Source of the DNA: Symbiodinium natans
Taxonomy: Eukaryota; Sar; Dinophyceae; Suessiales; Symbiodiniaceae
NCBI GenBank assembly: GCA_905221605.1
Contig: CAJNDS010002083.1
Coordinates: 1-64,000 of the forward strand
Length of the DNA: 64,000 nucleotides
Reading direction: 5' to 3'
Made by a program: the position numbers and the translations under genes. Positions 28,207 to 42,700 of the stretch are shown here, piece by piece. How positions within the stretch are numbered: the first letter of the stretch is position 1; the number at the start of each line of letters is the position of its first letter. Below the pieces are notes generated by a model that saw only the letters and a program-made list of their open reading frames with translations, did no database searches and was not told the origin of the DNA.

Positions 28207-31200
28207 GGGGGGTGCCTTTAAGGGGATTCTAGTCTGTTTGGGGTATAAAAAGGTGTAGCCATATTTTGGGAAATACCCATATCGTGTAGAGTTCATGCTT
28301 GGGTGCAGGGCCTGGGTGAAAGCCATGCCACATGGCACCCTAGCAGGCGGTAGAGCTGTCAGAAAGGAGTCGAAGGCTTAGAGGGCGGGAACTTAGGGTA
28401 TTGGGTTTAGGGTTTGAGGTTCAGGGTTTACGGATTCAGGGAAACCCCCTGATGGATCGCAGTTCAAACCCATCAAGACCCCCTTTCAAGCCCACCCTGA
28501 ACCCTTGAACCCTGAATCAGTCCCCCCGATGATCTGGGCTGATGGGCAAGTGAGAACTGATGCATGGAGATCCTGGTATCGATCCTCCGCTGCTTGCAGA
28601 GCTTTAGTGCTTATATGCTTTGGAAGTGCAATGGTTTAGGGCTTGTGGCTTAACATTGGATTTTGTATCTATAGGCCTCGAGGTTCGGTTGGGGTCTCCG
28701 GGCCTTCGGGTAACCCTAGGCTTCAGGGAGTTGAGGGTCGAATGGGGTTTGGAGAAGCATCCAAAGCCCCAAGAGTGCATACTGCTTATGTTGCTGGATG
28801 TCAGTGAAATTGAAGCCCTAAACCCTAAACCCTAAACCCTCAACCCAAAACCCTCAACCCTCAACCCTCAACCCCGAACATGACGTTGGGAAAACCAGGC
28901 TGCCCTGCATCCCTACACCCGGTCCGCGACAAGGGGGCTCAACGCAAGCGCGGACAGGGCCGAGGCTGCCTCCAAGGATCTCGGATTCGGGCTCAGGGCT
29001 TGTAGGGTTTCGGGTTTGGGGTTTGGGGTTTAGGGTTTAGGGTTTGGGGTTTGGGGTTTAGGGTTTGGGGTTTAGGGTTTAGGGTTTAGGGTTTAGGGTT
29101 AGGGCTCAAGATGCAACATTTGCATAGGGGTGGACGTGGGGTTGGAGCATTTTTGGGGTGATGCCCCAGGGTCGTTGACACTGCTGAAGCTCGTGGGAGC
29201 ACAGATCACTGTCAAAAGGTTGAAGAAATTGTCATGAGACGACCAACGCAATGCCCGCCTCCAATCGCAAAGCGTGGGCACAAACCTGGGAGGCAATCCC
29301 TCATGCTTCGAGTGTAGCATGTGCACAAGATGTGAAGCTGTGCTTGGTGCTCTCTGCCGTTCGTGTTCAGGACTTCGCGGCAGGTGATGTGTCGGCACGG
29401 CTTCAGATCGTAGGATGCACTGACATCAGCATACCCTCGGCGATAAGATGCACATCAACACCAACCATGACCTCAAGAGCAATGGCTCAGGATCTCTCGA
29501 ATGGCTCTTCATGCAACAGGATTGAGACAGCACAACCTATGGTAGCACGTAGGGTCCACAGAAAGATCTAAACTTTTGTAGGTCTCGACACTGCTGCTGC
29601 TGCTGCTGGAAGCTTTCAGAACACCAGGACAAAGCGCTTTCATGATGGTTCACGATGATTCACTACTTCAGCCTGGATGGGGAGAGGACCATCTGCTGCT
29701 TCAACAGAAGCTGCTCTGCCACCAGAAGAAAAAGCAGCTTCCGGCAACGACTCTAGCCACTGCCAACACCGCGAGCACAGAGTTCTCGTTAGGCCATAAA
29801 CTTTGCATAAGACCCGGTTGTTGCAAAGTTGCGCTGCCCTCTTCGGCCGCACCCCTACAGGGGAGGGGGCGGGGGGGGGGCGGCGCTTAAGCCCCTCGAC
29901 CTCGATGGCCTGGAATCATGGTGTCGTTTCTGCCATCAATATTGTGCAGAAGTACGACTTGAGTCGGCCACTTTTCTCCGAATCCCGGGGTACCCCCCCC
30001 CCCCCCCCCACAGGCCCCCACAGGTTCTAAATCAGAGCGTTGTGAAGGAAGCCCCTCAACCCCTGGACGGAGGAGGTAAGTTTTAGAAGCAGGCGGTTGA
30101 CTTGAGTTTACCCTAAACAGAAAAGGTTCGGGCGGCTTTACCGCCGGAGAAGGCGCGGGGTGGGAGAAAAGTGTTAGATGGCCTTCCAACCCCCTAAAAC
30201 CCCCAAAACCCCTCAAACCCCTCAAACCCCTAAAACCCCTAAAACCGGTAAAACCCCTAAAACCCCTATAAAACCCCAAAAACCCCTCAAGCCCCTCAAA
30301 GTCCCTAAAACCCCGGTCATTCCCCAAAGCGACCTTGGAGAAGCCAACGGAGCCTAAACCCTAAACCCTAAACCCTAAACCCTAAACCCTAAACCCTAAA
30401 CCCTAAACCCTAAACCCTAAACCCTAAACCCTAAACCCTAGACCCAATCCCTAAACCCTAAACCCTAAACCCTAAACGAGCCAAGGAGCCCCCAGCTCGC
30501 TGAGCGAGGCTTCCGCTGTGGGCTCGGCCAATGTCAGCGGGGCCCTGGATTAGGGTTTAGGGTTTAGGGTTCAGGGGTTTAGGGTTTAGGGTTTAGGGTT
30601 TCGGGTTTAGGGTTTAGGGTTTAGGGTTTAGGGTTTAGGGTTTAGGGTTTAGGGTTTCGGGTTTAGGGTTTAGGGTTTAGGGTTTAGGGTTTAGGGAAGG
30701 GGGGGGGGGCTCATGTTGGATCCCTAAACCCTAAAACCTAAACCCTAAACCCTAGACCCTGAACCCTGAACCCTAAACCCTGAACCCTAAATCCTAAAAA
30801 CCCTATACCCTAAAAACCCTAAAAACCCTAAAACCCTAAAAACCCTAAACGCCCTAAACGCCCTAAACACCCTAAACACCCCAACAAAAACCCTAAAAAC
30901 TCTAAACCCTACACCTCACTTCCTTTTCTCGGCCAGGCACAGCTCTTCCAGGGCGGACAGGTCGAGTTCGCCCGCAAACAGCTGGGCATCGCCCTGTCTT
31001 AGGGTTTAGGGTTTAGGGTTTAGGGTTTAGGGTTTAGGGTTTAGGGTTTAGGGTTTAGGGTTTAGGGTTTAGGGTTTAGGGTTTAGGGTTTCGGGTTTCG
31101 GGTTTCGGGTTTCGGTAGTTTCATGGTCCCTCACTATGGGCCCTTAAGTACTCTGAGATCCACGCCAGCTTTGAGGGCTTTAGGGATGTAGGGCTTTAGG

Positions 31201-32844
31201 GGATTTAGGGGGATTTAGGGTTTCAGGATTTAGGGATTTTAAGGGACTTTTAAGGGATTTGGGGTCTAGGCGATTTAGGGGTTTCGGGGCTTAGGGTTTT
31301 AGGATTTAGGGCTTTAAGGGACGTTTAAGGCTTTAAGGGATGTAGGGCTGTCGGGGAGTTAGGGGGTTTAGGGTTAAGGGTTTTTTTAAGGCACTTTGAG
31401 GCTGTAAGAGATGTAGGGCGTTTAGGGTTTTACGGGGCTTTTACGGCTTTAAGGGATGTAGGGCTTCAGGGATTTAGGTGTGTTTGCCATGCGCTTCCGA
31501 CGTGCGTACTGAACATTGGGGAATACTCTGTGCGCGTAAAAGCCCAATAAAAAGAAGAGAAGAAGGAAGGGCTTTGAAGGGAGCGTGAGGACATGAGTGA
31601 AAAAGTGAGAGAGAAGAGAAATAGACCGCATGAAAGAACTCATGAACGTATCCAACTTTAGGACTTAGGACCAATAACTTCGTTCATGCACTCATTCACT
31701 TTGTTCATTCGTTTACTCGGCTACTAGTGCGTTCTTCCTCAGTACTCGGGATGTTTAGGCAGTTACAAGTTTAAGGGTTCGGGCATTTTAGGGAGTTAGG
31801 GTGTTAGGGGGTGCTAGGGTTTAGGGACTTAAGGTGGGCGTTGGGGGTTCTGGTGCTTGGGGTTTAGGTGTCAGTTGATGGTGGAAGGCTCAGAGAAGCT
31901 TTAGGCTATGTCCCTGAAGGTTTCCGAAGAAAGGGGTAGCCCCCTCATGTAGCCCAAGAAAGTGTGACCCTTAGAATTCTTGACATTCCCAAAGAAGTAC
32001 CCCCAAAATTTCGAACCCACCCAAATCCTAAGCCCCAGGCCCTAAACGCCCCCAGACCCCTTCGGCCTCGGATTGCCAGGACAGATGCAGCGTGGCCTTC
32101 TGCAAGTCCCCGCGCACTACCTCATGCGTTCAGTCAGGAGGATACTCAGCAAGCCTTGCCTCAAGCTCAGGCAGTCTTCCGCTCAGCTTCCAGACATACT
32201 CAGGTATACGTCCCCGTGACACCGGTTGTCAGGCAGAGAGCTCGACAGGCGAACGGGCCCGGTTAGACTCTGAGGTTGCGGCATATAGCTGCGCCTGTCA
32301 GGGACCGCGAAGCGTTGGCGCTGGGTTCCACTTTCACCACTACTATGTGAGAGGCATCGCTGCAGTCTAGGGAGCCAGCAACTATCAGATAAGCAGATGA
32401 CCATGAGAAAACACACACACACATATACATATATATGGTTCAGCGTCGAGCGTCCTGGGCCCCCCCCCCCCATGGTATCCCCCCCCCCAAGTCTACTCTA
32501 CGGTCCCTAAACCCTAAACCCTAAACCCTAAACCCTAAACCCTAAACCCTAAACCCTAAAACCTAAACCCTAACCCTAAACCCTAAACCTTAAGTCTTAA
32601 ACCTTAAACCCTAAACCCTAAAACCCTGAACCCTAAACCCTAACCCTAAAACCAACCCCCAACCACACCACAGGGGGGGGGGATCATCTTAGTACCCCAT
32701 CCGCGGGGAAAACCCTAAACCCTAAACCCTAAAACCCTAAAACCCTAAAACCCTAAACCCTAAACCCTAAACCCTAAACCCTAAACCCTAAACCCTAAAA
32801 CCCTAAAACCAACCCCCAACCACACCACAGGGGGGGGGGGGGGT

Positions 32845-32886
<42 letters not shown>

Positions 32887-35800
32887 GCCGGGGCTGAATC
32901 ATATATATATATATGTGCCCTGAATCACTCCATGCGACCTGCGGCTCACATCTCCAAAACCCTAAATCATGGCCTGCTGCTCCTCTGCCGATAGCGCCCC
33001 AAGTTCCCTGCGGTCGCCGGCCTGGCGGGAGGGCGGTGCGGGCGGTGCGAAACAGGGATGTGCAAGAACGGAGATGACGTGGCATTCCACCAGGAGCCTA
33101 AACCTGAAGGGAGTAGGGTTTAGGGGTGCTACACCCTTATCCCTCCTCCGCATGTCAGCGGTTTGGGGCCACATGCTACCGTAGTCGCCTTTGGTCTACC
33201 GATTGTCCTGACGGATCCTTCAAGCAAAAACCCTGCAGAATGAATGGCAACCATGGCAACTGTTATTCGCAGGCCTGCGCATGCCACACACTCAGCCCTA
33301 TGCAATAACAGAATCCTAAATCCTATGCCGTACGGTCAAAGATCCTATACCTGTTCGACATTTTTTAAACCCTGAAATGATACTCGGGAACGTAGGTAAC
33401 TTACCAGACCCAAAGTTCACAGGCCTGTATTCCCAGCAATGGAGCATCCTGCGTGGGCAGAAATTATGGCTCAGGCAGAGAAGGCGGCTACTGTAGGCTT
33501 GCTTCACGTGTGATGGGCAAGAAGCAGTGCTTAACTTGATGGCAACTGGCTTGCAGTGACTTCCAGATACCAAATGTCTCTTGAACTGGAAACCCTGTCA
33601 AGACTGCGTCTTCTTAGAACTCTCATCCACATATCCGACCTTGCCTCAGAGTCATCGCCGATGGGCGGACCCTGGGATGATCACATAGACCGGCCAAAAT
33701 GCTAAGATACTCGATTGTTCTGTTCGCATGTGCTGCCTGAATTGCATCTGTACTTGCGACATTTAGCGACATTCGGATCGGATGCCTGGTTGGCCTTTAG
33801 AACTTAGAACACTGAAAAATATTCCTAAACATGGTCCTCTTATAAACCCAATCAGGGAAAATACATTTTTTACTTCGAACATCCCCACGCTCTCTGGATA
33901 GAGATACTCTGGGGTTGGGAACTCCAGGGACACTCTGGGTTGGGCAGGGGCTGGGCACTTGGGCACTTCAGGGACACTCTGGGGTTGGGCACTCCAGGGA
34001 TGAGCGAGGAGTAGACCGGGCGAGGAGAAAAGTTCCGAGCGAGCGAGATTCAAATCTACAACCCCGCACCGAGGGTGGGGAAAAAATGTCCTACAGCAAG
34101 GGCCTGCCTAGGATGTGTCCCTCCAAAGCACACCCTGCTTGGCGCGCAGGCCCCGTGCAAATGCATCTGGGCTCCCCCACAAACCATCCGCTGGAGCCTT
34201 GCAGGGAGAAATGAGCACTGTCTCCTTCCGTCTGCCCTGCATTCGCAGAAGTATCTACAGAACTGCAACACCCGAAGTGCCCAACTCTCACGCACTTCCT
34301 GGCCTCCTTCACCGGGAAGTGACATGCGAAAGGTGAGACCTCACGCGGACAAAAGCTGCTTAGGGTTATAACAACCATCATCATTCTCAGCAGGAAACAA
34401 CAAGAATGCTAATACAGTACTCATGCTCACAGCAAGTCGGAACATGTCACTATCATAGCACAAGGATGTTTATCAGTATAATAATCGTAGTGTCCTGAGC
34501 TGTAGCTTAAGCCCTTTGCAAGTTCTCCTACTAGGAGAGGAAATAAAATATTGAATGAAATTTGTGCCAGAGAATAACCCCAAATCCCTAAACCCTAAAC
34601 CCTAAACCTTAAACCCGAAACCCTAAACCCTAAACCCTCCGAAGGACCCAACGCCAGGCCTTGGCAGACGCGCTGCGCGGACGCTGCACCGAGGCAGTCT
34701 CCGACGGCCTGGGCAGGAGTTTAGGGTTTAGGATTTAGGGTTTAGGGTTAGGGAACCCCAAAACCAACAGTTTCTTGACAGTGAATCTAGAAACTCCTGT
34801 CGGGAAAACTAAGGAACTAAGGAACCGCTCTGGGATTCTTTTTGGGAGTTTTAGAGGGATGGCATGCAGGGAAGCCTTCCACCAGCACGTAATGTAGGGG
34901 CCTACCTATTTGGGACAGCATCTACTATCTTCCTACAAACAGGGACTGTCAGTGAGCCCTACTGAGAAAGCTGCCGCTGTGATGTCCAGGGACTGCTCCA
35001 GGTAGTAGTAGCTTCCAGTCGGGCCATTGCCTTGCTGGTAGGGTTGTTCAGCCCGGCCTGAACCCCCGATAGATTTCACGAACCCGGAAGGCGTGTGGTG
35101 GCCATTGAAGCAAGATGTGGGGAAGGATCCAAATTCTGGCTCCTCTTGGGGCCTCACTTTGGGTACTTTAAAGCCCTAATAATTTAAATCAAGCCCCCAT
35201 GTACGTGTGTTGCACCTCCGATCCTTGACAACCCCAAAGAACCTGGACTTCAACCTCAACCAGAAGCTTGGAGTGGTGATAGGCGGTTCTTGCAGAAAAC
35301 AGGATCCTTAAAGATTACCAGATTATCCCTCTCTCGTCTCTGTCGAATAAAAAATATATAGATAAATTGGAGACTGTCCCAAGAATGGGCATTCTGATTA
35401 AGCAGGCCACAAGGTCCTGCGTTTAGGCATCGCAAGATCTGGCCGACTGAGGCTGCAGCTCCGCGAGGGCAAGCTGCTCCTTAAGGGAAGCGGCTGCGGC
35501 CCCCCAGGCGTGACAAGAGCTGCTTTCGTGCCTGTCAACCCCAAATCCCTACACCCGAACCCTGCAAGCGCACAAGATTTCAGGATTTCGGGATTCGGCA
35601 CAGAGATTCGTGTCAGCTGCTGCTATGGCGAGGCACATGATCTCTATCGCGTGGGAGTGGGTGAAGCCAAAGGCATGGAGAGTCACCTTATTGGCAGTGC
35701 TTCGATGTACTTGCTGCCCAGTTCCGCAGTGCAGCGGAAGGGTTGTCAGGGTAGTTACGTGGTCCCTTACATCTGGGCCCTTAAAAGGGGGGCCCCTTAT

Positions 35801-36736
35801 ATATCCTCAATATGGGCCCTTAAACAAGAGGACCCCTTATAAACCCCTTTCAGATACGAAATAGAGCTGCAGAGGATCAGGTCCCAGCAAAACGACCCCT
35901 GGCGTCATGTGGGGATTTTGCTCCAGTGTGAAAAAGGGAATCGAGTTGTAAGGTACTTAAAGAGTATGAGTTTCATGAGGGGCTCTCATATTCTCCAAAT
36001 GTGGCTGGGGAGTTCCGGCGGTTGCGAATTCAGCATTTGACAGGGGCATCAACTTGAAAGGGGCCAACATCTTCTGGGGCAGGCCGGCGTGTGTCTTGCT
36101 CCAGGTGACCGACCCGCTCTTTGCGGGGAGCCCCTTATCGTGTAGCCTGAATGCGCAGCCAACGCTCTAAGGGTCAACTAAGTTCAGGATTCAGAGTTTA
36201 TAGGGCCACGAACACCATGAGGCTTGGAACAATAGCAGCCATGGGCACAGGTCGCTGCGTGGCCCTCACCTTCTCTTCAGCGAGTCGAAGCAGGTCCTGC
36301 ACCGCGCTACTCCAATTCTCTTGATTTCCTGCATCCTCAGATGCCACACAGGCAGAAGCCCTCAAGGACAGTTAAGGTTAGCGAGGCGAATCACAGACCC
36401 ACCCTCCGCAGTCTCCCTTGAATCCTGCTATCAGAAGTTCAGTTTGCTGCAGTCTAGCTCCGTGCCCTGGGAAGGTTCCCCAAGCAGGGCCTTCAGGCGT
36501 TTGTGCTCATCACCACTTGTGGGAGGTTAGGGGCCCCCATGCAAAAACAGGGCACATCACCACCACAACACACCGCGACCACCACCAGTCCATCACCACC
36601 AGTATCATCATTCATCCGCATCATCATGCATCATCATCGCCATCATCACGAGCATCATGATTGCATCACCATCATCATCATCATCATCATTCTCATCCTC
36701 ATCCTCATCATCCTCATCCTCATCATCATCATCATG

Positions 36737-36781
<45 letters not shown>

Positions 36782-39700
36782 GTCATCACCATCATCATCA
36801 TCACATGCTCCCTGTGCTTGGTTCAAGTTCGAGCCTCCGATCGCGTCAAGCCTTCGTTCGGCTGGCCGTCTGAAAGGAGGATGGCCACGGCCGTGTTGGG
36901 TGACGGGGCCTTATCAGCAGAAGCTTCAAAAGGAGCAGCTCCAACCTGTCATGGTCTACTAGAGCCATGTCGCAAATCTAGCCCCCACCCTTCAGGCCTC
37001 ATCCACCGCATCTGCCGGCCTTCGTCGGGGGCAGAAGACACTGCCGCCGAGCGGGGCGCTCCCGCCCTGAGCAAGTAGGTGGATAGGCTGACGAAAGCAT
37101 CGCCCTGAGAAACCCCCAACAAAAAAAGAAAACAAAAACAAAAAATCCCACCACCTCCCTGCAGGCCAGGGCACCAGTTGCTCAAGGCCGACCTCGCGTC
37201 AGACTCCGCTCGACATCTACGGGCTCTCTGTAAAACACTCAGGGCTCTTGGCTTTAGGGTCTGGGGGCCCGAGTCTAGGGTTCGCATTGTTTTAGGGTGC
37301 AGGGTTCAGGAGGCTGGGGTTCCAGAGTTGCCACTTCTCTCAAGCCCATGCCCTCCTCAGCTCATCTACAATCTCAAGCAGTGTGGATCCCTAGCCATAC
37401 ATCGGCGACTCCAGCAGCACTCATTATGTGGTCCTACGTTTTTGGGCTTGGGGTTGAGGGGCTCAGGTTCTAGATGTGCGGGAAACATCTCGCCTTGAGG
37501 CCCGCTTCCAGGTTGGTGCAGGCTTCCTGCATCCGGCAGCCAGGTGCGACCGCAACACGCATCTTGGAACATGAGTTTTTTGAGCTTAACAGAGGCCCCG
37601 TTCCTGTTGAGCAAGCAGCCCAAAATAGTTGTTCCGCAGCCAAAGTCACCTATAATCACTTTCTACAACCTGCGAGAATGCGACGCAGTCCTCCTTGAGC
37701 TTCGAACAGTGTCCATTGAAGTCCTCTTTTTTGGGGAAAGAATGTGGGAACTTGGCACACTACTGTTTGCCAAATCTCGTGTAGACAGACCTATCCTAAT
37801 GTGTCACGGCCATGAGGAAGCAATGGGCCATGTGTAAGGGGCATTGCGGTCAAACTGTATCGACATACTCATACTCAGTCTCGCCTGGATACTTCAACGA
37901 TGCTTGAACATCTAGAACATGTTTTGCTGGGCCGCAATCGGATTTATGCTGATCTACTCGCGCCAGCCAGTGCATGAAAAACCCAACCCTCCACCACTAC
38001 GGGGGTAAAGAACCCGAAAGCCTTGAAACATCTTGAACCCCCCCCCGCCCCAGGTGAGTCAAACTCAGGACCCAGCAGCGTCTCCTGCACTTGATCCTTC
38101 GGGGTCAGTGGCAAGACGACCTTCGCCCCCGCAGAGAATGTTACCAAGCCTCGGTGGCTTCTGAAGCAGCAAGCTCCGGGAAGAAACCAATTCGTACTGT
38201 CTGTACGTCGGGAATGGGGGAATGAGGTACCCTCTATAATCCCTTAAAGGGCATATAAACCACGGCCGCAACTCCCTCATTCGCCTCTGTTTCTTCTTGG
38301 TGCTGATTCTGCTGATGACCCCGAAAGAGTGAGAGAGGCTGCGGACAGGATCCTGGATGACAGGCCTCTGATGTTTGGCTTGCGGGCTCCGCTCTGTAAG
38401 GACTCCCTCTGAGTATCACGCAGATGCGGTCCTGACTGTGGAGTTCGCAGAAGATCTGCCGGCAGGTCTCCCGCACCTGTCTGAGGTCTGAGGGGGCCCC
38501 TGAAACCTCAAACTACGACATTCTTGAGGGTTAGGGCTTCAGGGTTTGGAGGGTTTAGGGCTTGGGTGGTTTCGAGTTTTTGGGGCTTTAGGGGTTTAGA
38601 GGTTTCTGGGCTTAGTTTGTGATGGGCTTCTGGCTTCTGGTGGTTTGGGTTGCCTGGCAAAAAAAGTTAGAAGCATGCTCCTCGTCCATAACGAGAGCCA
38701 CTAGCGAAATGCATGACGACACAACTGATCCAGAAGCAAGGCGCGTTTTCCATCGCTGAGCACATGGAGTATGAGACATCGATGATCAGCACCAAATCAA
38801 TCGGGTTCCGCTGCGAAGCTCCATCCTGATTGGCTCGCTGGCTAGAATTTGGAGTACATGTGGGGGCTTCCGAAGGGGCACGGTATTGGGTCCTAGATAC
38901 CAGGAGGTCCCATTGTTTGCGGGGGGGGGGGGGGGGGAGGTCTACATGAGGGGCCCCCTAATGATCACAAAAACTCCCCATGTAGGCTCCTCTAGCAAAC
39001 CGAAATCAACCCTGAACCCCAAGCCCTAAGCAAAACCACGCCAAGATGACTCTAATCGCCCTAAGCCCTGAATGAACCCTGGTCCCTGAGTCCGCTTAAG
39101 TCACGCCTAGGGAAATGGGATGTGCATGGGGCCCTTTCAAAGGGGTCACAAGCAAAGCTTCGCTCGGCGAAGCTCCCAGAACATCCACACACAGCAGGGT
39201 CTGCGGTTCCTGGCAAGAGCGCTAAACTGCAGCTTCAGGGTTGGGCTTAGATTATCTTAGATTAGGGGTTTAGGGAAAGGGCACAACGCAGGAAGTATGG
39301 AAGGAGGGAAGGAAGGAATGTAGGATGGAAGGAAGCACAGAAACAAGTATGCAAGGAAGGAAGGGGAGTTCGCAAGGGGGCATTTCAGCTCCACTAGGCT
39401 ACACAGAAATGCCGTTCCTTCTGTCCAGTGTAGATTGCAGCCAAGCAGTCCCCCCAACCCCTCCAGCCTCACAACCACCGAAGCTGCGCAGCTTGGCGGC
39501 GGAGACCTCGTTTTACTGCACTTGGGTTTAGATGGAGGGACTCTGCTGACAGCAATACTCCGTGCATCTTGCGGAGGGCGTGGATTCCCTTGTAGCAGGG
39601 AGGCGATCCTACTGGCTTCAGATCTGAGCCTACGGCACGTACCCGGGATAGTCCAGGCCCTCCGGTACTCTGTAGCAGCCTCGTGGGCAAATTCCCAAGG

Positions 39701-42700
39701 GCAAGGCAAAAAAAGGTGCTGACCCCATTGTATGTAGGGCGTAGGCAAAAACCCCAAAAAATGCGCAAGTTTCGGATTTGGGAGGTGATGCTCGCAGGGG
39801 CCGCGGTATGACTTGCTGTGGTTCCGTGCCAGCTTTGTGCAGGTGTTGGGGTGTAGAGCTTTGGCTTAAGAGCTTGGGGTCTGGCGATTGGGGCTCTTTG
39901 AACTTAAGGTTGAAGGTCGGCTAAACGTCGCACAGGCCCGAAAAGCCCTTTGCACAACCAAACCCTAGACAAACCCTAAACTCAAGGCCAAGGCCGCCCC
40001 CCTACAGTGGGCAACTGTACCGAAATGTTGCCATACTAAGCACTGGCTCAGGCGGGCGCCTGTACCAACATCTTGCCATACTACGCAACTCAGCAGGCCA
40101 GGGAGGCTCAGGCGGGCAACTGTGCCGAAATGTTTCAATACTAAGAAAAACCAGGAAGGCTCGGGAGTTTTTGACTTGAGTTTAGGCCTCAACCCTAACA
40201 GGAATAGGTTTGGGTGGTCTTGCGTGGGGTGGGAAAAATGTTAGATGGCCCTCCACTATCGGGCCATGGCTGCTCTTCGCACTCCGCGAAGCTGTCGAAG
40301 CAACTCTGCATCCCAACCTTCGCAGCTTCTGCGGCATTTTACAGCCAAACCCTAAACCCTAAACCCTAAACCCTAAACCCTAAACCCTAAACCCTAAACC
40401 ATAACCCCAAGCTCCCAAACCCTAAACCCGAAACCCTAAAGCCCCAACTGCAGGCCTGCTTGATGCCATCCCTCCCCGCCGGCGGGGCTCACCCAGGTGA
40501 AGTCTCGGATGCACGCCTTTGAGGTGGGGCTTGGTTTGATCTTTAGGCCCCAAAACCCTGAAGCCCTAAAACTCTAACACCCCAGAAACCCCAGCAACCA
40601 TAAAAGTCCCTAAAAGCCCTTAAAATTCTCACAGCCCTAAAAAAAAGCAAAACCCTAAAAACCCGAAAAAACCGAAAAACCCAACTCTTGTTAGGGGTTT
40701 TGGATCTAGGGTTCAGGTAAATATGGGCGGGCAGGGGGGGGTTCCCTTCAGTCGATGGTCTATGGAGTAGGACTGAGGTCCCTCCGAGTCTCCCTAAGAT
40801 GTCTACGGTCAGGGCAGTTCTATGTCCATCCCTAAACCCTAAACCCTAAACCCTAAACCCCTAACCCCTGCTCCGAGTGCCCGAGCGCCTGGCTCTCTGT
40901 CGTATCGCCGTCGCAGACTAGCTCAAGCCGCAGCTTCGGGCCAAAAGCAGTCCCAGTGCGGGATGTGGGCTTTAGGGTTGAGGGTTTTGGGTTGAGCGTT
41001 CTGGGTGGTATGGCTTTGACTTCTAACCCCTACTGCCCGAAACCCTAAACCCTATATGATTTCAGGCTATCTGCAGATTCTTCAGGGCCTTGTAGTTTTT
41101 AGTTGCTGGGTCCTCTCACATGTCGTTCATGGCACATAAGGCCGTTCTGCTCCGACTTCAGGACAGTAAGGTTGCCGTTGCATTCGGCAGAGCTCAGTAC
41201 ACCCTGCTTCTGATGCTGTCGCTGATGATGATACCTACCATTGACGATCACAGTCTTCGACAGACGTGCGAACTCACAGTCTTCGACAGACGTGCGAACT
41301 GTGACCACATTTAGCCATGATTCGCCCTGGCTATAGGCACTACAATAACTGTAGTGTAGCGCAAATGTAATCTGGTGGGACTCTCCTGTGACAAAGCATG
41401 GGAGTGGAAAATGGGGCACTGCAAGATGACTTTCACTTCCATGATGCTTTGAGATACAGTACTCTCTCCTGCGCCACACTTTTCATCATTAGGAGAACCT
41501 TCAGTAGTCAGGAAGAATCACAGCATACCCTCCAAGACCAGGAAGGGACCACTGAGGATCCTACCTCAGTAGCCCAGTAACCATATCATAATAAGGGCAC
41601 CCTTTTTTGGGTTGGTTACTTTATCAAGGAACCTTGAACCCCCAAAGAGGGAAAAGGGCACAGTACCACTGGGCTACCAAGCTACAAACCGATTTACGAA
41701 GAGACCCTCCCCAGCACAAGGTGCGCCCGACAAGTGCAAATGTCCTTGCGGCAGCCGGGCCTGTTTGGGGTTTCGGGTTTGGGGTTTTGGGCTTGGGGTT
41801 TAGGGTTTCGGACCGATCCACTTGGTCAATTCGAGAGTCTCTTAGAACTGCACGAACTTTGTTCGAAAACAAATTGACTACATACGTGAAGAAAGGACCA
41901 TACCCCCTAAACCCTACACCCTAACCTCTAAACCCGAAATGGCTCACTCAATTTCCTAAATGACTCTTGCCGAAAGAGGAAAGACGTGCTGTGACTCGTT
42001 AAACCTGGCTTCAATTGTGAAGCTTCCTCGTTTAGCAGCCCTGCCCTAAACCCTAAGCCCTAAACCCTGAACCCTAAACCCTAAACCCTAAACCCTGAAC
42101 CCTGAACCCTAAACCCTAAACCCTAAATCCTAAACCCTAAACCCTGAACCCTGAACCCTGAACCCTAAACCCTAAGCCCTAAAAGCCCGGCCGCCTTGGG
42201 CTTCCATCCGTCTTGCCGGCCGCTTCGATGCTATCGGCCTCCGTGGCTCCCAAGGGGGCTCTGGAGGTTGTGGAGATTTATAGTAGGGTCTAGGGTTTAG
42301 GGTTTAGGGTCTAGGGTTTAGGGTTTAGGGTCTAGGGTTTAGGGTTTAGGGTCTAGGGTTTAGGGTTTAGGGGTTTAGGGGTTTAGGGGTTTAGGGGTTT
42401 AGGGGTTTAGGGGTTTAGGGGTTTAGGGGTTTAGGGGTTTAGGGGTTTAGGGGTTTTTTTAGGGGTTTAGGGGTTTAGGGTTTAGGGTTTAGGGGGTTAG
42501 GGGGTTTAGGGTTTAGGGTTAGGGTTTAGGGGGTTTAGGGGTTAGGGGTTTTTAGGGGTTTAGGGGTTTAGGGGTTTAGGGGGGTTTAGGGGTTTGGGTT
42601 GAGGGGTTTAGGGGTTTAGGGTTAGGGGGTTGAAGGGGTATAAGTGGTTGAAAGGGTTGAAGGTGTTTAAGGGGTTTAAGGGGTGTAACGGGTTTAAGGG

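Noticed and set aside
30354-31115. A chromosome end or internal telomere
   Set aside because: Arrays face both ways and alternate with coding islands, so no single terminal array exists.
36503-36873. His-rich, Asp-rich and Ile-rich ORFs
   Set aside because: Direct translations of the CAT microsatellite.
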